From assembly GCA_944323255.1 (NCBI GenBank), contig CALURU010000011.1:1-64000 (forward strand): DNA of 64,000 nt. Direction: 5' to 3'. Positions 24,174-32,616 of the stretch are shown piece after piece. The stretch is from Candidatus Gastranaerophilales bacterium. Its GTDB lineage: Bacteria > Cyanobacteriota > Vampirovibrionia > Gastranaerophilales > Gastranaerophilaceae. Both the position numbers and the translations under genes were made by a program. A model generated the notes under the pieces. It had not been told where the DNA came from. It saw only the letters and a program-made list of their open reading frames with translations, and searched no databases. The first letter of the stretch is position 1; every line of letters starts with the position of its first letter.

Positions 24174-25013
24174 TTATTTGTTCAGCTTGCGTAAAACAAA
24201 ACTTTTCCCAAAAATTACCAGTAATTTTTGGGAATTTTTGTTATACACAGAAAAAATCTTCTGCCAGAATGTAAGAGGTCTATCCGGAAGCTTTAGCATC
24301 ATTCTTATCTGATCCTGCAATTTTTTATCTGACGTCAAAAAATTCAGCATGTTATTTTGAACTTTTCTTGTATCACTGAACAACACATCTCTCTTGCGTT
24401 GTGTTATATTTTGCCCTTCAACCCTGTATTTTAATAATACTTCCGGTAAATTTGCAATCTTAACATACCTGATCGCTCTTGACCATAAGTCATAATCTTG
24501 ACTACATTCATATTGCGAGTCATATTTTAAATCATATTTCCTAAAATCGCTAATTCGAAGCATAGCAGCCGGATGCGTAACTCTACAACATTGTAGTAAG
24601 TCCAAATATGTTACATTTTCTGGATGTACTGCAACTTCCCTTTTGGGAAATGCCTCATACCCCGTACTCAAAACCGAGACTTCCGGATGAGAATCCATAT
24701 ACGCAACCTGTTTTTCTAATCTTTCAGGCAGTGAAATATCATCACTATCCATTACTGCTGCATATTCACCATTTGCCAAATCCATCAACTTGTTTCTGGA
24801 AGCAGCAATTCCCAAATTCTTTTCATTTCTGTAAAATCTTATTCTATTATCATTATAAGATTGTATGATTGGCGCAATGTCCCTATCAGAACAATCATCC
24901 AAAATAATAAACTCAAAATCCTTAAATGTTTGATTCAAAATACTCTCAACAGCTTTTCTCAAATATTCCTCTTTTACATTATAAGCAGGCATTAACACAG
25001 AAACCTTAGGCAT
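24174..25013 (-). CDS. Family 2 glycosyltransferase
   Basis: A 279-aa GT-A fold transferase. It starts PKVSVLMPAYNVKEEYLRKAV and has the nucleotide-sugar motif FIILDDCSD (about 34-42), AASRNKLMD and the metal-binding DSDD (about 88-91). CSQDYDLWSRA (about 171-181) is the acceptor/ED-like region. It lacks membrane helices. Such enzymes add sugars to polysaccharides, glycolipids or glycoproteins. It lies 5 bp after the stop of a second GT2 gene, so both are one transcript. Confidence 0.9.
   Translation of the reverse strand: MPKVSVLMPAYNVKEEYLRKAVESILNQTFKDFEFIILDDCSDRDIAPIIQSYNDNRIRFYRNEKNLGIAASRNKLMDLANGEYAAVMDSDDISLPERLEKQVAYMDSHPEVSVLSTGYEAFPKREVAVHPENVTYLDLLQCCRVTHPAAMLRISDFRKYDLKYDSQYECSQDYDLWSRAIRYVKIANLPEVLLKYRVEGQNITQRKRDVLFSDTRKVQNNMLNFLTSDKKLQDQIRMMLKLPDRPLTFWQKIFSVYNKNSQKLLVIFGKSFVLRKLNK
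24205..24234 (+). terminator. Terminator-like hairpin inside the glycosyltransferase 3' end
   Basis: TTCCCAAAAATTAC (24205-24218) pairs with GTAATTTTTGGGAA (24221-24234), followed on the plus strand by TTTTTG. It lies 47 bp past the DJ-1 gene stop and is a credible terminator for it, though it codes for the last residues of the convergent glycosyltransferase. Confidence 0.65.
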
Positions 25014-25018
25014 AAAAT

Positions 25019-25870
25019 CTATCCTTTTATTAATAGCAACATAATTACTATAAATTCTACTATAGAAATAACCAAAAATATATTAAACAATCTGCGGTAT
25101 TTCTTTTTATTTTTCTGAACACTAAATACTCTGTCATAAAATTCTTCGTTATTAATATACAAATTAATGTGATTTAAAAACAGATTCTTTAGTATACTAT
25201 CCAGCGAATTATCCGCATAATCAGTGCGTGTTTTGGTATTGTATTTTCTATAGAAAAACATTTCTTCTTTGAGTTTATAAACTTCAAATCCGTGTTCGAC
25301 AAAAGAAAGCCATAAATCCCAATCTTCGCAGCCACCGTGCATATTTGTATTATACTTTCCGCAGGTTAAGAAATCTTTCTTCCTGAACATTGCACAATTA
25401 AAAATACAATTCTCAAATAAAATCTTATTTTTATCAAACACAGGCAGTTTCCATCTGCGCTTTTTCCGCCCGAAATATCTTGCACCACAATACACAATTC
25501 CGACTTCCGGTTTTGAGTTCAAAACTTCAACGGCTTTTCCCACATATTCCTTATCAATAATATCATCTGCATCAAGAGGTAAAATATATTCTCCCAAGCA
25601 TGCGTCAATTGCACGATTCCTTGCGGCACAAACTCCACTGTTTACACTCTGGCGGATAAATTTCACATTCTCATGCCGGTCTGCATACTCCCGAATAACT
25701 TCTGCACTGTTATCTGTTGAACAATCATCAACACAAACTATTTCTATGTTTTTGTAAGTTTGTCCCAAAGCGGATTCTATCGCCTCTCCAGCGTACAAAC
25801 CCTGATTGTAACAGGGAATAATTACAGAAACTAAAGGGCTACTTTTATCTTTTACATTATCTTTAGTCAT
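25019..25870 (-). CDS. Family 2 glycosyltransferase with C-terminal membrane anchor
   Basis: A 283-aa GT2 enzyme with PLVSVIIPCYNQGLYAGEAIE at the N-terminus, IVCVDDCSTDNS (about 45-56), VCAARNRAID and the catalytic LPLDADDII (about 96-104). The GGCEDWDLWLSF acceptor motif (about 178-189) is complete. The last 20 residues form a single hydrophobic helix that would anchor it to the membrane. It precedes a second GT2 gene in the same direction. The acceptor may be a surface glycan. Confidence 0.9.
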   Translation of the reverse strand: MTKDNVKDKSSPLVSVIIPCYNQGLYAGEAIESALGQTYKNIEIVCVDDCSTDNSAEVIREYADRHENVKFIRQSVNSGVCAARNRAIDACLGEYILPLDADDIIDKEYVGKAVEVLNSKPEVGIVYCGARYFGRKKRRWKLPVFDKNKILFENCIFNCAMFRKKDFLTCGKYNTNMHGGCEDWDLWLSFVEHGFEVYKLKEEMFFYRKYNTKTRTDYADNSLDSILKNLFLNHINLYINNEEFYDRVFSVQKNKKKYRRLFNIFLVISIVEFIVIMLLLIKG

Positions 25871-26005
25871 TCAATACAAATCCAAAAATCATATTATTTT
25901 TACTAATTTTATTTCATATAGTTATACAATATTATAGTTATATAATATTAGTCAAGCTTTTTTAAATCAGCCCTCTGTTTAATATTTTTTCTTTCCTAAA
26001 ATAAT

Positions 26006-28246
26006 CTATTTTTCTCTTGTCATAGAAAGCAAAATTTCCTGCGGAATATAAGTATTCTTCACTCCGGAATCCGTATTAGCAAGGAAAAATTCCACCGTCT
26101 CACCGGATTGTATTCCGAGTTTTTCAAACGGAATACAAATATCTATAACATCTTCATATACTATTTTTATTCCATCGGGATTGTCCAGAGTCCACATATT
26201 AGGGTGCAAGACAGACGCAAGCCTCGGCGGATAAAGCGTATCACTTACCAGCGTAAGAGTTAGTTCATGTTCAAATTTTTCCAGCAATATAGGATAAGGA
26301 TTATCAGTCTTGCTGATTAGACGTATATACGCCCTATTTTCAACGTTAGAAGCATTCCTTGTATAAATATAAAACTGGTTTATTCTGTCAACAAAACTAA
26401 TCTCCCCTGAACCTTTATTAACGTGAAGTCTGAAATAAATATTATTACTGTCACACCCGAAATTAATCTTATCCACATTTTTATTTTCTCTATAAACAGG
26501 ACCGTCAAGAAGTGTGAGCGAACCGGCATTTTCCCATTCATAAGAACTGTCGCTGCTGCCGTCCATACACGGAGTAATAGCGCACTTAGGAAGAGCAAAA
26601 GGAACTTCTACCGTCGTAATCAAAGTTTTATCAAGATATTCAGGATATTGTCTGCCCAAAATAACATACACATTTTTCAAGCGCTCTCTGAACATATAAT
26701 CAAACACATAATCCTGCCCCGAATTATTCGGCTCACCGTACCACCAGAACCAGTCGCTGCCTTCTGCAATCAAAAGCTCCCGCCTTGCATATTTTATATT
26801 AGGATTATTGCTGTCCTGTTTTACAAATTCATCAAAATCATCTTTTGTTTTCTTTAAATACTCCCACGCTTTATTTTTCTCCGGCTCGCCTATCCAGAAC
26901 TGGAATGTTTTATCAATCCAGGAGCCAGGATGAATCTTCTTTAAAAGTTTTTTATGTTTATCCTCTTTTATATAATCACTTATCAAAACGGTCTCAAGAG
27001 AATCATCTTTTTCTATAAGCGAATATATATTCTCTAAAAAATCACGTCCGTCATTTTGATAATTTTCCCAGCAGTTTTCACAATCTGACGCAATTGTAAG
27101 CAGATGTGTCTCATCCGGAGAAACGAGCAGTTTATTCTGAATCATCTTAATCTTTTCATACAAATCACCTGCCGCCATAGCGGAATTAATCCCCGCATAT
27201 TCAAAGTTAATAAGATTCGGAATCGAGCGGTCTCTAAATATTATACCAATCGGCGCTTCCTTAGTCTCATACGTATAAACTTTAAGCAAATGGTACGGAT
27301 CATTAAGATTACCCTTAAAATCCCTCACAAAATCAAAATTAATAGAACTGGAAAGTATTCCCTCATCGGAAATTGTCCATTCAATTCCCTCTTTCGCCAT
27401 CAGATTCAAAGTTTTTGCGCCAAGACAAAGCTCCGGAGGCCACATACCTTTAGGACGGACTCCAAATATTTCTTCAATTCTATCCAGACCGCTCTTTACC
27501 TGATATTTTGCATCATCATACATTCCAAGAGATTGCGGCAAGCCTTCAGTTGTAATTACCGACTTTAATGATGCTTTCAAGTCAATTAATATAGGTAAAA
27601 TTGCATGATAATAAGGGCTTGTCGTCAGCTCTATTCTGCCTGAGTGAATATATTTTTTGTAAGCAGGTATTATCTCTCTTATTATTTGTTTCTGAATATC
27701 AATAATTTCAATTCTATCCTGCATCGTGTATCCGGCTTGCTTTTCCCACAACTCCCGCAATCTCGGATATCTCTCAAAATGAACAGGGTCAATCCAAACA
27801 AGATTAAACAATGCCATTAAATCAGAAAGTTCCTGCGCAGAAAAGTCATCATATGAAAAGTTTTCATTTGCAAAACGTTTCTGAAACAAATTTTTATACG
27901 TTTCACTTCTATATATCATTGTCTCGTATTGAGAACTAAAAAAATTATTAATGATAAACGCTCTTTCTTCATCAGTTAACTTTTCCGTATCAGAAACCGT
28001 TAACTCCGAATGAATATCGTGATACCCGTTTTGGGAGTAGTCAATAATTGCATCCAGAAGCGCCGGAACTATATTGAAATTCAATTTTAACTTGGGAAAC
28101 TTTTCAAGAACCAGAACCATGTCAAGATAGTCTTTAACCGCATGCAGCCTTACCCAAGGCATCAGATAAGTGCCTTCAAGTTCATAGACCGGTTGATGCA
28201 TATGCCAGTAAATAGCAAGCGAAAGTTTCTTTACACGCTTATTCAT
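26006..28246 (-). CDS. Glycoside hydrolase family 57 protein
   Basis: GH57 enzymes are amylases, branching enzymes or 4-alpha-glucanotransferases acting on alpha-glucans. The 746-aa protein opens with the conserved WHMHQPVYE (about 14-22). It has the nucleophile region GMWPPELCLG (Glu about 272) and the acid/base region TIASDCENCWE (Asp about 388). The last 200 residues are a beta-rich accessory domain. No signal peptide is present, so it probably works on internal glycogen-like polymer. murG starts 84 bp upstream in the same direction. Confidence 0.9.
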   Translation of the reverse strand: MNKRVKKLSLAIYWHMHQPVYELEGTYLMPWVRLHAVKDYLDMVLVLEKFPKLKLNFNIVPALLDAIIDYSQNGYHDIHSELTVSDTEKLTDEERAFIINNFFSSQYETMIYRSETYKNLFQKRFANENFSYDDFSAQELSDLMALFNLVWIDPVHFERYPRLRELWEKQAGYTMQDRIEIIDIQKQIIREIIPAYKKYIHSGRIELTTSPYYHAILPILIDLKASLKSVITTEGLPQSLGMYDDAKYQVKSGLDRIEEIFGVRPKGMWPPELCLGAKTLNLMAKEGIEWTISDEGILSSSINFDFVRDFKGNLNDPYHLLKVYTYETKEAPIGIIFRDRSIPNLINFEYAGINSAMAAGDLYEKIKMIQNKLLVSPDETHLLTIASDCENCWENYQNDGRDFLENIYSLIEKDDSLETVLISDYIKEDKHKKLLKKIHPGSWIDKTFQFWIGEPEKNKAWEYLKKTKDDFDEFVKQDSNNPNIKYARRELLIAEGSDWFWWYGEPNNSGQDYVFDYMFRERLKNVYVILGRQYPEYLDKTLITTVEVPFALPKCAITPCMDGSSDSSYEWENAGSLTLLDGPVYRENKNVDKINFGCDSNNIYFRLHVNKGSGEISFVDRINQFYIYTRNASNVENRAYIRLISKTDNPYPILLEKFEHELTLTLVSDTLYPPRLASVLHPNMWTLDNPDGIKIVYEDVIDICIPFEKLGIQSGETVEFFLANTDSGVKNTYIPQEILLSMTREK

Positions 28247-28330
28247 ACAACTAGAGTATACAGGAAAGTAAAAATGTTAGCAACATTCTTGCTAAACATC
28301 ACTTTTCAAAGTATTGTTGTACAAATATAT

Positions 28331-29443
28331 TTATAAACTTTTAAGAAGTTCTACAATCCGCTTTGTAGCATCGAATTTTGCAAGATGAGAAGAATTCTGT
28401 TTCAAATAATTCATCTTTACAGGATTTTCGACAAGGCTTACAACAGCTTCTCTTATTTTGTTTGGCTCAAGTTCTTTGTCCTCAAGATAAATGCAAGCTC
28501 CAACTTCCAGCAGGTATTTTGCATTAATTCTCTGGTGGTTTGCGGCTGCATATGGATAAGGTATAAGAATTGGCGCAGCGCCTGATGCACAAATTTCTGA
28601 TATACTCAAGGATCCGGCACGTGAGATAACAATATCACTGGATTTTAAAACAGATATCATATCCATAAAATACGGTTGGATTATAAGGTTTTTATCCTGT
28701 TCAAATGTCGGATAAATCTGTCTTAAACGCTCAAGTACATTATCATAATTCTTTTTGCCTGTCTGAAATATTACCTGTAAGTTTAACTCCTGCGTAAACT
28801 CTTTTAAAAGTTCGATAGTGGAGTTGTTAATAGATTTTGCGCCTTGCGAACCACCCATTATGCATAAAGTAAGCTTCCTCGGATCAAGCCCCATATTAGA
28901 AGCTGCATGCGATCTTGTTATTAGTTCAAACTCTTCTCTTATAGGATTTCCGGTAACAACAGTGTGTTTGTTCGGAATATATTTTTTTGCTTTTTCAAAA
29001 GCCAGAGTTACATACTTTGCTCTCTTTGACAATTTTTTAGTAACCAGCCCCGGCATTGCATCGCAGTCGTGCATAATATATGGTGTTCCGGTAAGTATGC
29101 AGGCAAATATCATAGGAGCTGAAACATAACCGCCTGTTGCAAAAACAGCATTAGGTTTGTATTTTTTTATATATCTGATTGAGCGTATTATAGCTTTAAC
29201 AAGTTTTACTCCCCAGACGAAAATCTTAGGATTCAAACCTCTCGGCATACCTTTGATACTTACGTGCAAAAATTTGTATCCCTTTTTTGTTGCAAGTTCA
29301 AATTCCATGTTGCGCTTGTTGCCAACATAATAAACCTTGGCGTCGCCTGCCGTTAAAGCATCGGCTATTGCAAGCGCAGGATAAATGTGTCCGCCGGTGC
29401 CTCCGCCGGTGACAAAATAAATGCTATTGTATACTTCTGACAT
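28331..29443 (-). CDS. murG: UDP-GlcNAc:lipid I transferase MurG
   Basis: MurG adds GlcNAc to lipid I to make lipid II at the inner membrane face. The 370-aa GT-B protein has the first glycine loop TGGGTGGHIYPALA (about 12-25), GGYVSAP in the N-domain, GGSQGA, and the donor pocket motif SRAGSLSISEI. The start at 29443 (ATG) is preferred; a TTG two codons earlier is also in frame. The gene overlaps the end of ftsW by 20 bp, so the genes are coupled. Confidence 0.96.
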   Translation of the reverse strand: MSEVYNSIYFVTGGGTGGHIYPALAIADALTAGDAKVYYVGNKRNMEFELATKKGYKFLHVSIKGMPRGLNPKIFVWGVKLVKAIIRSIRYIKKYKPNAVFATGGYVSAPMIFACILTGTPYIMHDCDAMPGLVTKKLSKRAKYVTLAFEKAKKYIPNKHTVVTGNPIREEFELITRSHAASNMGLDPRKLTLCIMGGSQGAKSINNSTIELLKEFTQELNLQVIFQTGKKNYDNVLERLRQIYPTFEQDKNLIIQPYFMDMISVLKSSDIVISRAGSLSISEICASGAAPILIPYPYAAANHQRINAKYLLEVGACIYLEDKELEPNKIREAVVSLVENPVKMNYLKQNSSHLAKFDATKRIVELLKSL

Positions 29444-30572
29444 TACCAAACCTTACCCTTTTTACATTATCTTTCGAAATATTTAAAATAATTCCAACCA
29501 TCCAGAGAGATACCATAACGGAAGAACCGCCATAGCTTATGAATGGCATTGGAACACCGGTTGCAGGTACAAATGAACTTGCAACCCACATATTTAAGAA
29601 ACCTTGAAAACATATAGAAAACGTTAGCCCCAGAGCCAGTAATTTTCCGTACATATCCTGACATTTGCACGCAATCAGAAAACCTCTTTGCAGAATTGTC
29701 CAGAATAAGCATATAATAAGCAAACATCCGATAAATCCGTGTTCTTCACCAATTACAGCATAGATAAAATCCGTGTGCGCCTCCGGAAGCCACGCCAATT
29801 TTTGTTTAGAACTTCCGTAACCTACCCCGTACAGCCCGCCTGACGCAAAAGCAACAAGTGATTGAATAATGTTGTATCCCGCACCGAGCGGATCGGCTTC
29901 AGGATGAAGCCAGGTCGTAATTCTTGAAGATTGATACCCCTTCAAACCTTTCCACAGCAAGAGCGGAATAAATGCGCACATTCCGTATACAATTAACATT
30001 ATTGAGCCGCCCGCACATATATAAATTGCTGTTGACATAGCAAGCAAAAGCAGCACCATACTGAGGTTTGGCTGGGTAAAGATAAGTCCGACCATAATAA
30101 GTATTGGAATAAACGCTGTTACTATTTTATTTGAATCAAATAGATTTGCATCTTTATAAAATACCCCCGCAAGAAGCATTGCAACGGCGGGTTTAGCAAA
30201 CTCTGACGGCTGCAGACTTAAAGGTCCGAGATTAATCCATCTTTGAGCTCCGTTGACAGTAGTACCCGCAACTTTAACCATCACAAGCATAATTATTACA
30301 AACACTGCAAACGGAAGGGTGTAGGTCATCAGTTTTTTGTAATGAAAATTCGCCAGAAATTTCATGCCGACAAGTCCGACTACTACGCCCAATATCTGTT
30401 GGATTAAGAATCTTGCAGGATTTAGCCCCATATCAATACATTTAGGGGCACTTGCAGAGAATATTGCCATCAATCCTATAACAACAAGAAAAATTACAGC
30501 AATGAAGAGCGGTCTGTCCGCCTGCATACTTTGCATAGTAATTTTATCCGGATTATTATTTGGATAAGACAT
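29424..30572 (-). CDS. ftsW: Septal peptidoglycan polymerase FtsW (SEDS)
   Basis: FtsW polymerises lipid II during division. The 382-aa protein has about ten membrane helices and the SEDS signatures: QRWINLGPLSLQPSEFAKPA, the pore loop region HTDFIYAVIGEEHGFIG, and GVPMPFISYGGSSVM near the end. The start at 30572 (MSYPNNNPDK) is chosen because it overlaps the murD stop by 17 bp and gives a normal length; a longer frame runs into murD. The gene order is murD-ftsW-murG. Confidence 0.95.
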   Translation of the reverse strand: MSYPNNNPDKITMQSMQADRPLFIAVIFLVVIGLMAIFSASAPKCIDMGLNPARFLIQQILGVVVGLVGMKFLANFHYKKLMTYTLPFAVFVIIMLVMVKVAGTTVNGAQRWINLGPLSLQPSEFAKPAVAMLLAGVFYKDANLFDSNKIVTAFIPILIMVGLIFTQPNLSMVLLLLAMSTAIYICAGGSIMLIVYGMCAFIPLLLWKGLKGYQSSRITTWLHPEADPLGAGYNIIQSLVAFASGGLYGVGYGSSKQKLAWLPEAHTDFIYAVIGEEHGFIGCLLIICLFWTILQRGFLIACKCQDMYGKLLALGLTFSICFQGFLNMWVASSFVPATGVPMPFISYGGSSVMVSLWMVGIILNISKDNVKRVRFGNVRSIQ

Positions 30573-31899
30573 AGTTCTTGAAAACTTCTCCCCTATGTTC
30601 ATAACTTTTAAACATATCAAAACTTGCACATGCCGGTGAAAGAAGTACGACATCAGGCTTCAAACTTATCGCCTCATCTATAGCATCTTCCAAGGAGTGT
30701 TCTTTTATTATATTACTAAAACCATTTTTTTTCAGATTTTTTTCAAATCTTTCTGTAGCTTCACCGATTAGCAGAACTGTTGTTATGTGTTTGTTTATGG
30801 AATGGCACATTTCAGTAAGGTCTGTATTCTTGTCTCTGCCGCCGAGAATCAAAGCCACGTTTTGATTGTTGAAGGAATCTATTGCAACGATTGACGCCTC
30901 CGGATTCGTTGCTTTGGAATCATTGTAGAAAGTTATTCCATTCAGTTCTCTGACTTTTTCCAGACGGTGTTCCGGCGCATTGAAGGACATTATTCTTTCT
31001 CGGATATCGTTGTTATTCATACCGACAAGTTTAGCAATAATAATTGCGCACATAATGTTCTGGTAGTTGTGGTGACCGACAAGCGGACAGTCTTTGAGGT
31101 CGATAATTTTTTCGCTGCCGCAGTAGATTGCGTTATCTTTTATTAGTGAATAGTGAGTAGTGAGTAGTGAATCGGAAGTTTCATCCGTATCAAAAAATAT
31201 CACGTTCTTGCACTTCTTCGAAAACTCAACCAACTTTTCGTCTTTTGCATTTAAAATTACATATTCAGGCTCTTGAGGCGGCAGGAATATTTTGGCTTTT
31301 GCGTTGAAATAATTCTCCAGCCCGCCGTGCCAATCAATGTGATCAGGAGTAAAATTAGTCCAGCAGGCATATTTTGCTTTGAATTTCTCCGTCATTTGCG
31401 CCTGATAAGAACTAATTTCACATACTAAAAAATCGTGTTTTTCTTCTATCAAAGAAGTTGGCGGAACTCCAATATTGCCGCAAACCGGTGCTGAAAACTT
31501 TTTGCTCAAAATATGTGACACAAGCGCTGTCGTAGTTGTTTTTCCGTTTGTTCCGGTTATTGCAACAAAAGGAATATCAGTATTCAAATATGCAAGCTCA
31601 ATTTCGGAAATAATTTTGATATTCTTTTCACCCAGACGTCTGAATATCTCTGACTTAGGCGGAATGCCCGGACTCGTTACGGCAAAAGAAGCACCATCAA
31701 TAAATTCGTCACTATGTCCGCCACATTCGACCCTAATTCCCAGCGCTTCAAGTTCTTTTATCTGCGGGCGATACTCTTCTCTGACTTCACCTGTACTCTT
31801 AGATTCGGTTAAATAAACGCTGTAACCTTTTCCAGCAAGAAACTTTGCTGCCGCTATTCCGCTTTTTGATAATCCCAAAATTAAAACTTTTTCTGACAT
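30556..31899 (-). CDS. murD: UDP-MurNAc-L-Ala:D-Glu ligase (MurD) with captured repeat
   Basis: MurD adds D-glutamate to the peptidoglycan precursor using ATP. The 447-aa protein has the Rossmann start VLILGLSKSGIA, the P-loop ITGTNGKTTTTALV (about 110-123), HHNYQNIMCA and NDSKATNPEAS. The start at 31899 has a GGAGAGTTTAGT ribosome-binding site; a longer frame to 31938 lacks one. Residues about 243-253 (LLTTHYSLI) are encoded by a copy of an intergenic repeat also found at 1444 and 40609. It falls in a loop before KDNAIYCG and does not break the frame. Confidence 0.95.
   Translation of the reverse strand: MSEKVLILGLSKSGIAAAKFLAGKGYSVYLTESKSTGEVREEYRPQIKELEALGIRVECGGHSDEFIDGASFAVTSPGIPPKSEIFRRLGEKNIKIISEIELAYLNTDIPFVAITGTNGKTTTTALVSHILSKKFSAPVCGNIGVPPTSLIEEKHDFLVCEISSYQAQMTEKFKAKYACWTNFTPDHIDWHGGLENYFNAKAKIFLPPQEPEYVILNAKDEKLVEFSKKCKNVIFFDTDETSDSLLTTHYSLIKDNAIYCGSEKIIDLKDCPLVGHHNYQNIMCAIIIAKLVGMNNNDIRERIMSFNAPEHRLEKVRELNGITFYNDSKATNPEASIVAIDSFNNQNVALILGGRDKNTDLTEMCHSINKHITTVLLIGEATERFEKNLKKNGFSNIIKEHSLEDAIDEAISLKPDVVLLSPACASFDMFKSYEHRGEVFKNYVLSK
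31142..31172. repeat. Intergenic-type repeat inside murD
   Basis: Read on the minus strand, the first 27 bases are identical to 40609-40635, and 22 of them are identical to 1444-1465. Both other copies are intergenic. The unit is built of (T)TCACTAC steps. In murD it is translated in frame. Confidence 0.85.
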
Positions 31900-31979
31900 A
31901 CTAAACTCTCCGTCCGGTTTTAATTTTACACCAAACACGGATTTGTGATAATCAAAATCTCAGAAAATGATTGAAAAAA

Positions 31980-32198
31980 TCAGCCCTCTATAATTTGCGG
32001 GAGTTCAACATTAGGTGCGCCGATAGTTCTGACAAGTTCTAAAACCGCAGCTTTCATCTGGCATTTGTGAGCAGTTGCGCTGAAAAAGTCACTATAAAAG
32101 CAGCCTTCACATACACATCCTCTTTTATAACACTCCAATGCCGTTGGAGTCCATCTCTTTACGGCAATAGCTCTTCCCATATCACGACTCTTAAACAC
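31980..32198 (-). CDS. Small Cys-rich protein
   Basis: This 72-aa protein has a basic start (MGRAIAVKRWTPTA) and a compact Cys cluster, C-x5-C-x-C-x2-C, followed by another Cys 14 residues on (ECYKRGCVCEGCFY, HKC). That suggests a zinc or iron-sulfur site, perhaps in a nucleic-acid-binding or regulatory mini-protein. The start is probably GTG at 32198, since GGGAGGAATAA lies five bases before it. The ATG six codons later has no correctly spaced site. It is upstream of murD in the same direction, 80 bp away. Family not named. Confidence 0.65.
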   Translation of the reverse strand: MFKSRDMGRAIAVKRWTPTALECYKRGCVCEGCFYSDFFSATAHKCQMKAAVLELVRTIGAPNVELPQIIEG

Positions 32199-32616
32199 TT
32201 ATTCCTCCCAAAAAATTATTTTAATTTATTATTTGCCTCTATGCTATGCTAAGGAAATCCCCAAAACTCCTTAACATATTTCTATTATATTGCTTCAGAT
32301 AGCTTTTACAAGCCATAATCGGGCAATTGTAACATTTTCTTAATCAAGTTGCTAATAACCGAATTTATTGATTCTTCTATGTTTTAGACATACTAAGCAG
32401 GCATGATTGCATGGTTTTGGCGATTTAAATCATGAAAAACCATGCGCCTTGCATGTTTGCATGGAATTAAAACACGATTAAGTTTTGTAACGATGTTGGC
32501 ATGGTAACATTATTTTGTACGCAAACTGATGAATGATTGAAATTTTTGTTTGATTGTTTACAATATAAGTGTAAAAATAACACTAGACGAAATAATAAAG
32601 AATAGGGATTGGAAAT
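32199..32616. promoter_or_regulatory. typA upstream region with GCATG-rich stem
   Basis: There is no gene in this 418-bp stretch. It contains GCATGGTTTT (32409-32418) pairing perfectly with AAAACCATGC (32436-32445) across a 17-nt loop. More GCATG words follow at 32450-32465. A promoter for typA lies closer to the gene. The stem ends about 90 bp upstream of the promoter, so it is not in the inferred typA leader; it may be an operator region or a small transcript. Confidence 0.45.
32537..32564 (+). promoter_or_regulatory. Probable typA promoter
   Basis: TTGAAA at 32537-32542 and TACAAT at 32559-32564 are separated by 16 bp, giving a start of transcription near 32571 and a leader of about 46 nt containing the ribosome-binding site AATAGGGATTGG. 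Confidence 0.55.

Noticed and set aside
24174-25870. Horizontally acquired glycosyltransferase island
   Set aside because: Two GT2 genes are AT-rich, but there is no mobile gene, repeat boundary or clear composition shift that can be judged by eye.
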